A stretch of DNA of 38,642 bases from Hyphomicrobium_A sp036559705 (GCA_036559705.1 DATBSP010000059.1:1-38642); one strand, 5' to 3'; numbered from the stretch's first letter, positions 18,384 to 27,128 are shown. A program made the numbers and translations. The notes: a model not told the origin generated them from the sequence alone.

Positions 18384-19052
18384 ATGGACTTTCTGCCCAA
18401 TCCGCTCATTGTCCCCGTTGGCATTATCATTGGAATTCTTGTCGCCGCGCCCGTTGGGCCCGTCAACGTATTGTGCATACAGCGCGCCATCGAGCGCGGT
18501 TTTTGGGGAGGCATTGCGGCGGGCATCGGTGCGATGCTGGGCGACGGCCTGATCGCCCTGTGCGCCGCCATGGGGGTAGGCGCTATTTCCGGGGCTGTGC
18601 AGGACCATCGCATGGTCATCCAGGTGCTCGGGGGGCTGGTGCTCCTCGCCTTCGGGCTGAAGCTCTATTTTGCCTCGCCGCGTTTCGTACCAGTGACGCC
18701 GGTGACGGAAGGGCACGCGGAGACATTACGCGATTTCGTCTGGGACATCCCGCAGACGTTCCTGCTCACCATTACCAATCCTGGCGCGGTGCTCGGCCTG
18801 TTCGCCATCTTCGGCGGCGTGTCGACCTTCGTCGAGGTGGAGAGCTATGCCGATGCACTGACTATCGTCGCCGCTGTCATGGGCGGAAGTCTCGCCTGGT
18901 GGCTATCGCTGTCGCATCTCATCGCGCGCTTCCGCCATCGCCTCAGCCTGTCACGGCTGCAGCTCGTCAATCAAATCGCCGGCCTACTGCTCGTCGGCTT
19001 TGGCGTGCTGTTGATCGGAGAGGTCGTGGCGAAGCGGCTCGGGATGCTGTGA
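18384..19052 (+). CDS. LysE/RhtB family amino-acid exporter
   Basis: Inner-membrane exporter of the LysE superfamily. 222 aa, about six hydrophobic helices. The typical N-terminal signature is present: VGIIIGILVAAPVGPVNVLCIQRAIERGFWGGIAAGIGAMLGD, followed by VLGGLVLLAFGLKLYFA, FLLTITNPGAVLGLFAIFGG and a C-terminal QIAGLLLVGFGVLLIGEV. ATG 18384 has GGAAGG a few bases upstream. The substrate is not predictable. It converges with the small gene ending at 19062; a 10-bp stem-loop covers the junction. Confidence 0.9.
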   Translation: MDFLPNPLIVPVGIIIGILVAAPVGPVNVLCIQRAIERGFWGGIAAGIGAMLGDGLIALCAAMGVGAISGAVQDHRMVIQVLGGLVLLAFGLKLYFASPRFVPVTPVTEGHAETLRDFVWDIPQTFLLTITNPGAVLGLFAIFGGVSTFVEVESYADALTIVAAVMGGSLAWWLSLSHLIARFRHRLSLSRLQLVNQIAGLLLVGFGVLLIGEVVAKRLGML

Positions 19053-19076
19053 CGCACGCGGCTATTGCCGCGTGCG
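19053..19076. terminator. Stem-loop at convergent gene ends
   Basis: CGCACGCGGC-TATT-GCCGCGTGCG is a perfect 10-bp stem with a 4-base loop. It starts at the base after the LysE-type gene's stop and covers the stop of the minus-strand gene at 19062. It lacks a T-run on either side, so it may act as a bidirectional end or as an RNA-stabilising hairpin. Confidence 0.5.
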
Positions 19077-19307
19077 GTGGAGCGTGAATTCGCCGACCCT
19101 GATGCGCCGCTCAAGTCCGTTGGCGAGCTGGACGACGGCGTCTTCGCCGAACTGCGAAACGAGGTCGGTCAGCGCCGTGTACATCGCGGCATAGGCCATC
19201 TGTTCGTTCGGCACGCCGCTCTCGGTCCCCTCGTCCCAAGCTTCGAGGATCAGCGATAGTGCGCGGTACGTGGAGTCGTCGGCGTCGAGGCCGTCCAACA
19301 GTCGCAT
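19062..19307 (-). CDS. Small conserved hypothetical protein, 81 aa
   Basis: Unrecognised small soluble protein with an acidic N-terminal half: MRLLDGLDADDST, then RALSLILEAWDEG, QMAYAAMYTALTDLVSQFGEDAVVQLANGLERRI and a short basic end. The pattern suggests a helical protein. ATG 19307 is chosen because AAGGGGGA lies just upstream; the frame extends to 19370 without a better site. Its stop lies inside the stem-loop shared with the LysE-type gene. No partner gene on the same strand nearby. Confidence 0.65.
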   Translation of the reverse strand: MRLLDGLDADDSTYRALSLILEAWDEGTESGVPNEQMAYAAMYTALTDLVSQFGEDAVVQLANGLERRIRVGEFTLHRTRQ

Positions 19308-19482
19308 GCGTTCCCCCTTACGATCCAAGACGCCCCCTAAGCGTTGGCCGTGGGTCTTAATCAACGGCAAGGCGCCCGGAGCACGACTTGCCGATGCAGC
19401 TGCATATCATGCGAAGGCGCTCCGAAAAGAGGCAGTCGCGTTCACAGTAAACGGGGAGACCGATGTGCGCTTCTTGAGCGTT

Positions 19483-19878
19483 TCAGGGTACCGAGCGCAC
19501 GAGCGTGTCGGCGATCGTCGCACCCTCGGCGAGGAAGCGGTTGATGGCGTTCTGCGCCGACGGACTACAAGTATTATAGGTGCGGCTGTAGCTTTGATAA
19601 CCTTTATTGAAGCTTCGCGTGAGCTTGGCTTTGCGCAACGCCGTCGAACCCTCCGACTGCAATAAGTCCGACATGCGCTCGCGCCACTGCTGGCCCTCTT
19701 CGGCTCCGCACAGCTCGCGCAGATAGTGAACGGCGCCGAGGATCTCCGACAGGCGAAAAAGGCGATCGTCGTACGGCTTGCTGTCCGGCGCGGCCACCGC
19801 GGGCAGCGCCGTGGCGATGACGAGTGTGCACGCAGCTAGGCGGCGCGCGCGGGCAAGGCGAATGCAGGCGGTCATCAT
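19483..19878 (-). CDS. TIGR02301 family periplasmic protein
   Basis: Member of the alphaproteobacterial family TIGR02301 (function unknown). 131 aa. A signal peptide (RRLAACTLVIATALPAVA-APD) is followed by the family's PYDDRLFRLSEILGAVHYLRELCG block, with W-x-x-x-M (QQWRERMSDLL) and the C-terminal KLTRSFNKGYQSYSRTYNTCSPSA block. Two cysteines, one in each block, probably form a disulfide. The start is one of two adjacent ATG codons at 19878/19875. The Nudix gene ends 40 bp upstream on the same strand. The 175 bp downstream to the next gene hold nothing I recognise. Confidence 0.9.
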   Translation of the reverse strand: MMTACIRLARARRLAACTLVIATALPAVAAPDSKPYDDRLFRLSEILGAVHYLRELCGAEEGQQWRERMSDLLQSEGSTALRKAKLTRSFNKGYQSYSRTYNTCSPSAQNAINRFLAEGATIADTLVRSVP

Positions 19879-19918
19879 GGTCCGACACTAGCACCGATTC
19901 TGGACGTTCCAGTGGCGC

Positions 19919-20377
19919 CTAATCAACGCTCGCAGTGAGAAGCCGCCAAGCTTCCTCGATGACGAAACGCGCCCCGCGCGTCAACGGCAAATCGTCGAAC
20001 TTGTCGAGGGCGAAGAAACGGGCCTCTCGTGCATCGCTTCCTGGCCACGGCTCGCCGTCGTCGGCGCGGCCGAAGTAGGTGGCGATGACATAGTGCAGCA
20101 CCACTGCGCCGTCGTTGTCACGATCGATGATGTCGTAAACCCCGGCGAGCCCCGAGATGTGCGCAATGAGGCCGGTTTCCTCGCGCACCTCGCGCCGTGC
20201 CGCGTCCTCTGCTGTCTCACCTGCCTCGATCGATCCGCCCGGCAGGCTCCACAGCCCTTCCGATGGCCCGCCGCCGCGCTCGATGAGCAGCACCGCCTCG
20301 CCGCGAAACAGCACCGCGCTCGCCCCCGCCCGCGGCCAGGGGCCCTTCCAGCTCGTCTCTTCGCCGAACGTGCCCAT
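19919..20377 (-). CDS. Nudix hydrolase
   Basis: Hydrolase of nucleoside diphosphate-linked compounds. 152 aa with a complete Nudix box, GGSIEAGETAEDAARREVREETGL (consensus GX5EX7REUXEEXGU, about residues 47-69), an N-terminal RAGASAVLFRGEAVLLIERG strand pair and a C-terminal AWRLL helix. The overall form, GLWSLPGG and the Y/F-rich mid part, resembles the ADP-ribose pyrophosphatase or MutT-like groups; the exact substrate is not clear. ATG 20377 has GGAGAG seven bases upstream. Divergent from the SRAP gene, only 40 bp apart, so the two promoters overlap. Confidence 0.93.
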   Translation of the reverse strand: MGTFGEETSWKGPWPRAGASAVLFRGEAVLLIERGGGPSEGLWSLPGGSIEAGETAEDAARREVREETGLIAHISGLAGVYDIIDRDNDGAVVLHYVIATYFGRADDGEPWPGSDAREARFFALDKFDDLPLTRGARFVIEEAWRLLTASVD

Positions 20378-20417
20378 ACGACTTCTCTCCGTGGCTGCGA
20401 ATGCTTACCTTGGGCGC

Positions 20418-21104
20418 ATGTGCTCGCGCTACACCCTCACATCGCCGCCCGAAGCGGTGCGCGCCTACTTCCGCTACCTCAACGAGGCGGTGTTCCCGCC
20501 CCGCTACAATATCGCGCCTTCGCAGCCGGTGGACATCGTGCGCAACACGATGAAGCATGAGCGCGAGATGGCGCTGGTGCGTTGGGGGCTGATCCCATCG
20601 TGGGTGAAGGATCCGCGTGAATTCAAGATGCTGATCAACGCCCGCTCCGAGAGCGTCGCCGACAAGCCTTCCTTCCGCGCCGCCGTGCGACACAAGCGTT
20701 GCCTCGTGCCTGCCGATGGCTTTTACGAGTGGACGGGTAGCGTCGGGGCCAAGCGCCCGCATCTCATCCGCCCGCGCCAGCGTGGCCCCATCGCCATGGC
20801 GGCGATCTACGAGAATTGGCTGGGTGCGGACGGCAGCGAGATCGAGACCATGGCAATTCTCACCATGGCCGCCAACGCCACCATGTCGGTGCTGCATGAC
20901 CGCATGCCGGTTATCATCCCGCCCGACCATTTCGAGCTCTGGCTCGACTGCCGCTCCGGCACCACGGCGGAAATCGCCGCCCTTTTGGCCCCGGCGCGGG
21001 ACGATCTCCTCGACATCGTCGAGGTCAGCCGCAAGCTTAATAATTCCCGCAACGAGGGGCCCGAGGTGCAGGAGCCAGCTGCCACCCAGGCGACGCTGCT
21101 GTAA
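20418..21104 (+). CDS. yedK: SRAP family protein (YedK/HMCES)
   Basis: Protein that binds abasic sites in single-stranded DNA through its N-terminal cysteine. 228 aa. After Met removal, Cys2 of MCSRYTL is the nucleophile. The supporting residues are visible: NIAPSQ, WGLIPSW, the Asn in INARSESV, Glu in DGFYEW and His in LHDRMPVII. The last 20 or so residues (PEVQEPAAT...) are a flexible tail. No LexA-type box was found in the 40 bp upstream, though in other bacteria the family is linked to the SOS response. ATG 20418 is required because the Cys must be residue 2. Confidence 0.95.
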   Translation: MCSRYTLTSPPEAVRAYFRYLNEAVFPPRYNIAPSQPVDIVRNTMKHEREMALVRWGLIPSWVKDPREFKMLINARSESVADKPSFRAAVRHKRCLVPADGFYEWTGSVGAKRPHLIRPRQRGPIAMAAIYENWLGADGSEIETMAILTMAANATMSVLHDRMPVIIPPDHFELWLDCRSGTTAEIAALLAPARDDLLDIVEVSRKLNNSRNEGPEVQEPAATQATLL

Positions 21105-21244
21105 GGTCCCTGCGTCTGACCGGGAAGGCGTTGAAATCCCAGTCAGAGCCGTCTCCGTAGGCATTATTGGTATGCCCCCTCGGCCCTCGCCCCGGCGCAT
21201 GATCGCGGCTAAGCTGCCGCCCGGATGGGGTAGGAGTTCCGCGC

Positions 21245-22780
21245 ATGGATTATCGAGGTCAAGATCTGGATTTGCGGACGTCGCGCTGGAGCGCGTCGTC
21301 GACCGAGCCCTCGGGCTGGCGTGAGACAGCCCCGCCGCCGGCGCCGCAGCCGGTGCAGTCCACTCCACAGTCCACCGCCGTCCGCCCCGTCGCGCACCGT
21401 CCCAGCCCCATCTGGGTCGACGAGACGCTGCTCTCCAGCGCCAACCATGCCTACGATGTCGCCCTGGCCTACCGCTCGGCCGAGGTGCGGCTCGAGCATC
21501 TCATGCTCGCCATGACGCGCGTCGAGGCGGCCGCCGCCGCGCTGGAAGTCCGCGGGGTGCGTGTCGCATCGCTTCGCCGCGACAGCGCCGTCGCCATCGC
21601 CGGCGAGCTGCCGGCAACGAACGGAGATGGCAACGTTACTCCCCGGCGGTCGCCCGAGCTCGAGGACGTGTTGCGCCTTGCCGCTTCCCGCGCTGCGCAT
21701 ACGGGGCGCGCGGCGAGCGTCGACGACGTCGTGCAGGTCTTGGGCGACGTCGGTGGCGATTTGCCCGGCGCCGAGCTGATCGTGCGCCACTTCCCGCGCC
21801 TCAACCGCGACTTCTGGGGCTCGCTCGGCCCGGCGCGTACGGCGCCGTACGCCGGCGCCAGCCATATGCTCGACATCGCCGACCCGGAGCGCTCCCCAAA
21901 CACTGCGGCCGTTGTCGCACCCATGCCGTCGCCTATGGTCGATCAGACCCTCGTGCAGCGCATCTTCGAACGCCTGGCTGAAACCGAGCGCGCCTTCTCC
22001 GAGCGACTAGCTGCCCTCGAATCGGCGATCGCGCGCCAGCCCTTACCGGGAAACACCGATCTTTCCTCAATCGACAACCGCCTCTCGGCCATCGAAAGCG
22101 CGCTGCGCAACCGACCGCTGGGCGAAGGCATTGCCGGCATTGATCCGGCCCTCTCCGATCGGCTGTGGGCGATCGAGCAGGCGTTTGGGACGGAGCGCTC
22201 GGAGCGCGCCAGCGCCATCACCGCGCTCTCCGACGAAATCACCGGGGTCAGAAGTGCGGTGCGCCTTGCCGCCCAGAACGGCGAGCAGACGCAGGCCTCG
22301 CTCACCGAGCAGATGCAGCAGCTTGCCTCCGGCATCGGCGAGCGCATCGGCAACATCGAGCAAGTGCTCGACGCGCAAAACCAAAGGAACAACGAGGCGC
22401 ACGCCATCTACAGCACCGAGCTCAGCGAGGTGCATGATGCCTTGATGAAGATCAGCGCCAACCAGCACACGCTGGCCGGCGCCCTGGACAACTGGCGCAA
22501 CAACGATTCCGGCGAGATCCACCTCATCAACACGCGTATCGGCGCCGTGCACGAGGACGGCGCCCGGCGCCTGGCGGCGATCGAGAAGCTGTGTGCCGAC
22601 GTCGAGACGCTGTCGCACCTCATCATCGACGACAAGAGTCGCCCGCGCGGCAGCTTCAAGCGGTGGCTGTTCGGCACCGAGGATTGGGTGAAGGCGAGCT
22701 GGCGCCCCAAGCCGTGGAGGCCGAACGTGAAATGGCCGCGCTTCGCCTGGCGCCTGCCGCTCAAGCGCCGCTCGAGCTAA
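21245..22780 (+). CDS. Clp-N-like domain protein with C-terminal coiled coils
   Basis: Unusual 511-aa protein. After a Pro-rich disordered start (about 20-55) comes a segment resembling the ClpA/ClpC N-domain (about 60-180): NHAYDVALAYRSAEVRLEHLMLAM, VASLRRD, and SPELEDVLRLAASRAA with SVDDVVQVLG. No ATPase domain follows. A long helical region (about 235-460) has regular Leu/Ile/Ala spacing with recurring short units such as RLAALESAI, RLSAIESAL and RLWAIEQAF. The protein ends in a strongly basic tryptophan-rich tail (FKRWLFGTEDWVKASW and KPWRP onward). No transmembrane segment. ATG 21245 has TAGGAG nine bases upstream. Its stop overlaps that of the convergent oxidase gene by 2 bp. A substrate-binding or scaffold role is possible; no function is known to me. 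Confidence 0.85.
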   Translation: MDYRGQDLDLRTSRWSASSTEPSGWRETAPPPAPQPVQSTPQSTAVRPVAHRPSPIWVDETLLSSANHAYDVALAYRSAEVRLEHLMLAMTRVEAAAAALEVRGVRVASLRRDSAVAIAGELPATNGDGNVTPRRSPELEDVLRLAASRAAHTGRAASVDDVVQVLGDVGGDLPGAELIVRHFPRLNRDFWGSLGPARTAPYAGASHMLDIADPERSPNTAAVVAPMPSPMVDQTLVQRIFERLAETERAFSERLAALESAIARQPLPGNTDLSSIDNRLSAIESALRNRPLGEGIAGIDPALSDRLWAIEQAFGTERSERASAITALSDEITGVRSAVRLAAQNGEQTQASLTEQMQQLASGIGERIGNIEQVLDAQNQRNNEAHAIYSTELSEVHDALMKISANQHTLAGALDNWRNNDSGEIHLINTRIGAVHEDGARRLAAIEKLCADVETLSHLIIDDKSRPRGSFKRWLFGTEDWVKASWRPKPWRPNVKWPRFAWRLPLKRRSS

Positions 22781-24237
22781 AGCACCTTGCCCGGATTGAG
22801 GATGCCCTTGGGATCGAGCGCGGCTTTGATCTTGCGCATCAGAGCGATCTCCAGCGGGCTCTTGAAGCGCAACAGCTCGCCGCGCTTCATCTGCCCGATG
22901 CCGTGCTCGGCCGAGAACGATCCGCCCAGGCCGGCCACTACGTCGTGCACCGCTTCCGACATCGGCCCCCACAGCGCAAGGTATGCGGCCCTGTCCATCT
23001 CCACCGGCTGCATGACGTTGTAGTGCACGTTGCCGTCGCCGAAGTGGCCGAACACCACGGGCCGCGCGCCGGGGCACACTCGCTCGACTGCCGTGCCCGC
23101 CGCAGTGAGAAGATCGGGGATGCGAGCGACCGGCACCGAGACATCGTGCTTGATGCTGCCGCCTTCGGGCCGCTGCGCTTCGGATGCGGTTTCGCGCAAC
23201 CGCCACAGCGCCTGCGACTGGGCCAGCGATGCGGCGATGACGGCGTCGGATACGACGCCATTGTCGGCCGCCTCGGTAAGCAGCCGCTGCATCGTCGCCT
23301 CGGCTAGACCGCCCGGCTCGGCGCTCGACAATTCGACGAGGACGTACCACGGCGCCGGTGCGAGCAGCGGCAGCCGCGTGTTGGGAATGTGCTTCGAAAC
23401 GAGATCGAGCGTGAAGCGGCTCATGAACTCGAACGCCGTGAGACCCGCGTGTCCGCGCGCCTCCGCCAAGCTGAACAGCGCCGCAACGCTCGCAATATCG
23501 GGGAGCGCCGCCAGCGCGACGGCCGTCTCGGCCGGTCGCGGAAACAATTTCAGCGCCGCCGCGGTGATGATGCCAAGCGTGCCTTCCGAGCCGACGAAGA
23601 GGTCGCGCAGGTCGTAGCCGGTGTTGTCCTTCTTCAAGGTGCGCAGGCCGTCCCACACCTGCCCCTCAGCGGTCACCACCTCGACGCCCAAGGTCAGCGC
23701 GCGCGCGTTGCCGTAGGCCAGCACGCCGACGCCGCCGGCATTGGTCGCCAGAACCCCACCGATCTGGCAGCTCCCTTCCGACGGCAGGCTCAGCGGAAAC
23801 AGCCGGCCGGCGCGATCGGCGGCGGCTTTGGCCGCGGCGAGTGACACGCCGGCCTCGACGATCATCGTACCGCCCGCGCCGTCGACATCGCGCACGCTGG
23901 AAAGCCGCGACAGGGACAGCACGACCTGGAGCCCGTCGGGAGAGGGGATCTGGCCGCCGACGAGGCCGGTGTTGCCCCCCTGCGGGACGATGCCGATGCC
24001 GGCCTCGTGCGCGATCGCGAGGACCTGCGCTACCTCGCGGGTCGAGCCGGGGCGCAGCACGAGCGCGGCGTTACCTGCGTACAACCCACGCAGCTCGCGC
24101 AGGTAAGGTAACTGTCGTTCGCTATCGGCAATGGCGTGCGCCGGCCCGACGATCTCGGCCAAGCGCGCCAAAGCGCTGCCAGGTCCCTTCGGATCGGCTG
24201 CAATCGTCAGTCCGTCATCAGTGCGATTGCCGGGCAC
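22777..24237 (-). CDS. FAD-linked 2-hydroxyacid dehydrogenase (D-2-hydroxyglutarate/D-lactate type)
   Basis: Flavoenzyme of the VAO/PCMH family oxidising D-2-hydroxyacids. 486 aa. FAD-binding motifs: RPGSTREVAQVLAIAHE, VPQGGNTGLVGG, LPSEGSCQIGGVLATNAGG, LKKDNTGYDLRDLFVGSEGTLGIIT. C-terminal substrate/metal part: GHFGDGNVHYN, FSAEHGIGQMKR and LDPKGILNPGKVL. This combination is nearest to D-2-hydroxyglutarate dehydrogenase, with D-lactate dehydrogenase (cytochrome) as alternative. The start is GTG 24237. No signal peptide, so it is cytoplasmic or on the inner membrane face. Stop codon overlaps that of the convergent coiled-coil gene. Confidence 0.93.
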   Translation of the reverse strand: MPGNRTDDGLTIAADPKGPGSALARLAEIVGPAHAIADSERQLPYLRELRGLYAGNAALVLRPGSTREVAQVLAIAHEAGIGIVPQGGNTGLVGGQIPSPDGLQVVLSLSRLSSVRDVDGAGGTMIVEAGVSLAAAKAAADRAGRLFPLSLPSEGSCQIGGVLATNAGGVGVLAYGNARALTLGVEVVTAEGQVWDGLRTLKKDNTGYDLRDLFVGSEGTLGIITAAALKLFPRPAETAVALAALPDIASVAALFSLAEARGHAGLTAFEFMSRFTLDLVSKHIPNTRLPLLAPAPWYVLVELSSAEPGGLAEATMQRLLTEAADNGVVSDAVIAASLAQSQALWRLRETASEAQRPEGGSIKHDVSVPVARIPDLLTAAGTAVERVCPGARPVVFGHFGDGNVHYNVMQPVEMDRAAYLALWGPMSEAVHDVVAGLGGSFSAEHGIGQMKRGELLRFKSPLEIALMRKIKAALDPKGILNPGKVL

Positions 24238-24381
24238 CGCCGCTCGTCCTCAGCGCTTAAGATGACATCCACTGTTGCCCGAAAGCACGACGGCGGGCAA
24301 ATCGAGCCGGGAAACTTCCCCATCAAACCAAATCCTCCTAGCGTCGCGCGTTAGGGGATTCACATTCGGTTCGGGGCTTAC

Positions 24382-24510
24382 ATGGCACGAGCGCTCGCGA
24401 CCTTGGCGTTGGCCTTGCTTTCGCTCACCGCATCCTACGGTATCGTCACCTTCTGGCCAGACGGCGGAAATTCCGCGCCGCAGGTCGCTAGTCACGGAAC
24501 CATCCATTAG
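24382..24510 (+). CDS. Possible small secreted or membrane protein, 42 aa
   Basis: A short open frame, ATG 24382 to TAG 24510. It encodes a basic start (MARA), a hydrophobic stretch LATLALALLSLTASYGIVTF and a short polar tail ending HGTIH. This looks like a signal peptide or single-helix membrane protein. A weak GGGGC lies upstream. It sits in a 285-bp gap between the oxidase start and the Sua5 stop, with codon use like the neighbours. It may be chance. Confidence 0.35.
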   Translation: MARALATLALALLSLTASYGIVTFWPDGGNSAPQVASHGTIH

Positions 24511-24522
24511 ATGCCGAAATAG

Positions 24523-25482
24523 TCATGTCGGCCGCGGCGCCGCTGCGCGCCGCAAGCGGTCGTTGATGGCCTCGCCCAGCCCTGTGTCGGGGATCGGCAT
24601 CACGGCAATCGTATCGACCCCGCTCGCATCGAGCGCACGCAATGCCGCGAACAGGTTGGCGGCCGCTTCCGTCAGATCGCCAGTCGGACTGAGATTGATC
24701 ACCGCTCCCTGCGCCGGCGGCGCGTCGGCGCCGAAGGCCAGCAGTGCTTCGCCGTCGCGCACGTCCTTGGCTTCGAGGCGCACGCGTGCGCCGGGCGCAT
24801 AGTGGCTGGCGAGCTGCCCCGGCGCGGTCGGCCGCTCTGCATCGATGGTCGCGCGGACCACCGGGTGCCCGAGCACCGCTTCGATCGTCTCTACCGTCAC
24901 TGCTCCCGGACGCAACAGCACCGGCACGTCGCCACGTGCGTCAACGACGGTCGATTCCAGTCCATGCGCGGTCGGGCCACCGTCGAGGATCATGGCGACG
25001 TCGTCGCCCAGATCCGCCAGCACATGCGCCGCCTGGGTCGGGCTGACGCGTCCCGAGCGATTGGCGGAAGGTGCCGCGAGAGGACGATCCGCCGCCTGCA
25101 GCAGCGCCCGCGCCACCGGATGATCGGGCGCGCGCACGGCAAGCGTCGTCGATCCCCCGGTGACGAGATCGGAAAGAGAGGACTGCTCGCGCCGCTCCAG
25201 AACGAGCGTCAGCGGACCCGGCCAGAAGTCATCGATCAACCGCCGCGCCAGCACAGTCAGCTCGGCGTGCTCGCCGGCCTGCCCTAGGTCGGCAACGTGC
25301 ACGATGAGAGGATTGAAGCGCGGACGGCGCTTGGTGGCGAAGATCGCCACCACCGCCTCGGAGTTGGTGGCGTCGGCGCCGAGCCCGTACACCGTCTCGG
25401 TGGGGAAGGCGACGAGCCGCCCCGCCCGCAGGAGCTCTGCGGCGGCGCGTATCGCCTCATCCGATGCCTTGACGATGCCCAT
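24523..25482 (-). CDS. tsaC: L-threonylcarbamoyladenylate synthase (Sua5/TsaC type)
   Basis: Makes threonylcarbamoyl-AMP from threonine, bicarbonate and ATP, the first step of the universal tRNA t6A modification. 319 aa, the long Sua5 form. YrdC/TsaC domain (about 5-200): GRLVAFPTETVYGLGADA, TKRRPRFNPLIVHV (KxRxxxPL motif), FWPGPLTLVLER, TTLAVRAPDHPVA, APSANRSGRVSPTQ and the catalytic-site LESTVVD with RPGAVT. Linker PTAPGQLASHYAPG leads to the C-terminal Sua5 domain (about 225-319). ATG 25482 gives the usual family start; a TTG at 25500 adds six residues and is the alternative. Divergent from the 514-aa membrane protein gene. Confidence 0.95.
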   Translation of the reverse strand: MGIVKASDEAIRAAAELLRAGRLVAFPTETVYGLGADATNSEAVVAIFATKRRPRFNPLIVHVADLGQAGEHAELTVLARRLIDDFWPGPLTLVLERREQSSLSDLVTGGSTTLAVRAPDHPVARALLQAADRPLAAPSANRSGRVSPTQAAHVLADLGDDVAMILDGGPTAHGLESTVVDARGDVPVLLRPGAVTVETIEAVLGHPVVRATIDAERPTAPGQLASHYAPGARVRLEAKDVRDGEALLAFGADAPPAQGAVINLSPTGDLTEAAANLFAALRALDASGVDTIAVMPIPDTGLGEAINDRLRRAAAPRPT

Positions 25483-25583
25483 GGCGGCCAACGTTCCCAA
25501 TATGACTGGGCAGTCTTAGCCGCTCGGGCTGAATTCTGTCCAAACTGCGTGTAATCTCGCCCTCCGAAGCGGGAAGGACGGCG

Positions 25584-27128
25584 ATGCATCTGGCTCTGGC
25601 GATCGGTCATGCTCTGCTGCGCTCTAGCTGCGCGGCGCTGCTGCTGGCGGCGAGCGTTCCCGCGGCGCAAGCCAATTGGCTGTCGCGCCTCGGGCGCATC
25701 GGGGCCGAGGTCGGCGAGGTGGCCCCGGCTGCCGGCAAGATGGGCAAGCTCGGCGTCGTCGAGCTGGAGAGCGCCGCGGCCCACATCCGCTCGCTGCCCA
25801 TCAACGCCAAGGGTGCCGTGCTCGCCGCCCATGCGACGCCGGAAGGGCACTGGAAGTTCGTCAACCGCGACGGCGACGTCTATACCGCCGGCACGCCGGA
25901 GGAGTTGCAACGCGTCATCCCGACCCTGCTGCCCGACGCGGCTCCCGGTGGCAACCTCGGCATCTACCTCAGCGAGGACACGCTATTCCGCGACCACGGG
26001 CTGCTGAAGGACCTTCCCGCCGGCGCAAAGTTGTTTATCGTCGCCGGCGCCGACAGCTATCCGCTGCTGACCCGCGCCAGCGCCGACACCGATACGCTCT
26101 ATGCCGCCGTGCGGCCCAACCTGCTCGTCGACTTGCGCGAGCGCTCGTTGTTTGACGAGGCCATCGCCCAGCTCGAGCGTCCGCTCAGCCGCTCGAGCAT
26201 CCGCACGCTGGCACTGGAGCCGGGCGGAGCGGGGACGCTTCCCTCCTACCCGCGGCTCGATCCCGATACCAAGGCGGCGCTGGTCGATGCCATCGATCCG
26301 CCGGCGCTCGCCGGTGCGCTGTCCTCGGTGCGCGGGCAGACCGTGCTCGTTACAGGCCGCGTCGAGGACAACCTTCTCCACTTCCGTCCATCGAGCGGCG
26401 CCGAGCAGAGCGTCAAGCTGTCCGATCTCACGCGCGCTGCGGCCGATGCCGACGTCAATCTCGTCATCCTGCACGCCGGGGCACCGCGCCAGCCGGGCGG
26501 GCGCAATTGGCTGTGGCAACGCATTTCGGTCGGCGGCCTCGATGATGCGCTGAAGCGGGCGACGCTCGGCGATTTCCTCGATGCGCTGGGCGCCGCGCGC
26601 GGCGAGTTCCATGTCAGCATGCAGCGCGAAGGATCGGGCCGCGTTGCCATCCGCGCGCTGCCGGTGCCTGCGGAAAGCGAGCCGATCACCGGCGTCGTCG
26701 GCGACTTGTGGACGAGCGCCGTTTCGAACCTCACCGGCAACGTTGTGACGACCGCAGTCGAGGTTCACGCGCGCGACGTCGAACGCCAGAAGGAGATCGA
26801 CCGCCGTATCATCCCCAATATTCCCTCATGGTGTCAGTTCGCCTACCTCGCAGGCCTCGTTGCCGGCGTGCTCGGCTGGCCGGTCGTCAGCGCTTGGTTC
26901 GCGGGCCTCTGGCCGCTTGAGCAGCGCAAGGAGTACCGCAATCGGGTCGGCTACCGCACCGCGCAGGGCGCGCGGCTGTTGGCATATTTTCTGGTGTTCC
27001 TGCCCATCGCCGGCGCGCCGGCGCTAATCGTCTCGCTCGTTCAGCAGTTGTGGGCCCTTGTCACGCTGCCCTGGCGCACGCTGCGCTGGCTCTTCGCCCG
27101 TGGCCGCACCGAAGCGCGCGCGGGCTAA
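25584..27128 (+). CDS. Exported hypothetical protein with C-terminal membrane helices, 514 aa
   Basis: No family recognised. Signal peptide at the N-terminus (HALLRSSCAALLLAASVPAAQA-NW). A large periplasmic part (about 30-410) follows, with mixed alpha/beta blocks: GAVLAAHATPEGHWKFVNRDGDVY, GGNLGIYLSEDTLFRDHGLL, KLFIVAGADSYPLL, GQTVLVTGRVEDNLLHFRP and VNLVILHAGAPRQPGGRNWLW. Two or more hydrophobic segments lie near the C-terminus (FAYLAGLVAGVLGWPVVSAWF and LLAYFLVFLPIAGAPALIVSLV), followed by a basic end. ATG 25584 has GGAAGG about 8 bases upstream. It is joined to the next gene by TAATG (1-bp overlap), so the two are probably co-translated. Confidence 0.85.
   Translation: MHLALAIGHALLRSSCAALLLAASVPAAQANWLSRLGRIGAEVGEVAPAAGKMGKLGVVELESAAAHIRSLPINAKGAVLAAHATPEGHWKFVNRDGDVYTAGTPEELQRVIPTLLPDAAPGGNLGIYLSEDTLFRDHGLLKDLPAGAKLFIVAGADSYPLLTRASADTDTLYAAVRPNLLVDLRERSLFDEAIAQLERPLSRSSIRTLALEPGGAGTLPSYPRLDPDTKAALVDAIDPPALAGALSSVRGQTVLVTGRVEDNLLHFRPSSGAEQSVKLSDLTRAAADADVNLVILHAGAPRQPGGRNWLWQRISVGGLDDALKRATLGDFLDALGAARGEFHVSMQREGSGRVAIRALPVPAESEPITGVVGDLWTSAVSNLTGNVVTTAVEVHARDVERQKEIDRRIIPNIPSWCQFAYLAGLVAGVLGWPVVSAWFAGLWPLEQRKEYRNRVGYRTAQGARLLAYFLVFLPIAGAPALIVSLVQQLWALVTLPWRTLRWLFARGRTEARAG

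Noticed and set aside
20217..21368. 383-aa minus-strand open frame over the SRAP gene
   Set aside because: Overlaps the whole SRAP gene and has no recognisable domain; typical of high-GC antisense frames.
22067..23656. 529-aa minus-strand frame across the coiled-coil gene and oxidase
   Set aside because: Out of frame with the oxidase and low-complexity; both overlapped genes are well supported.
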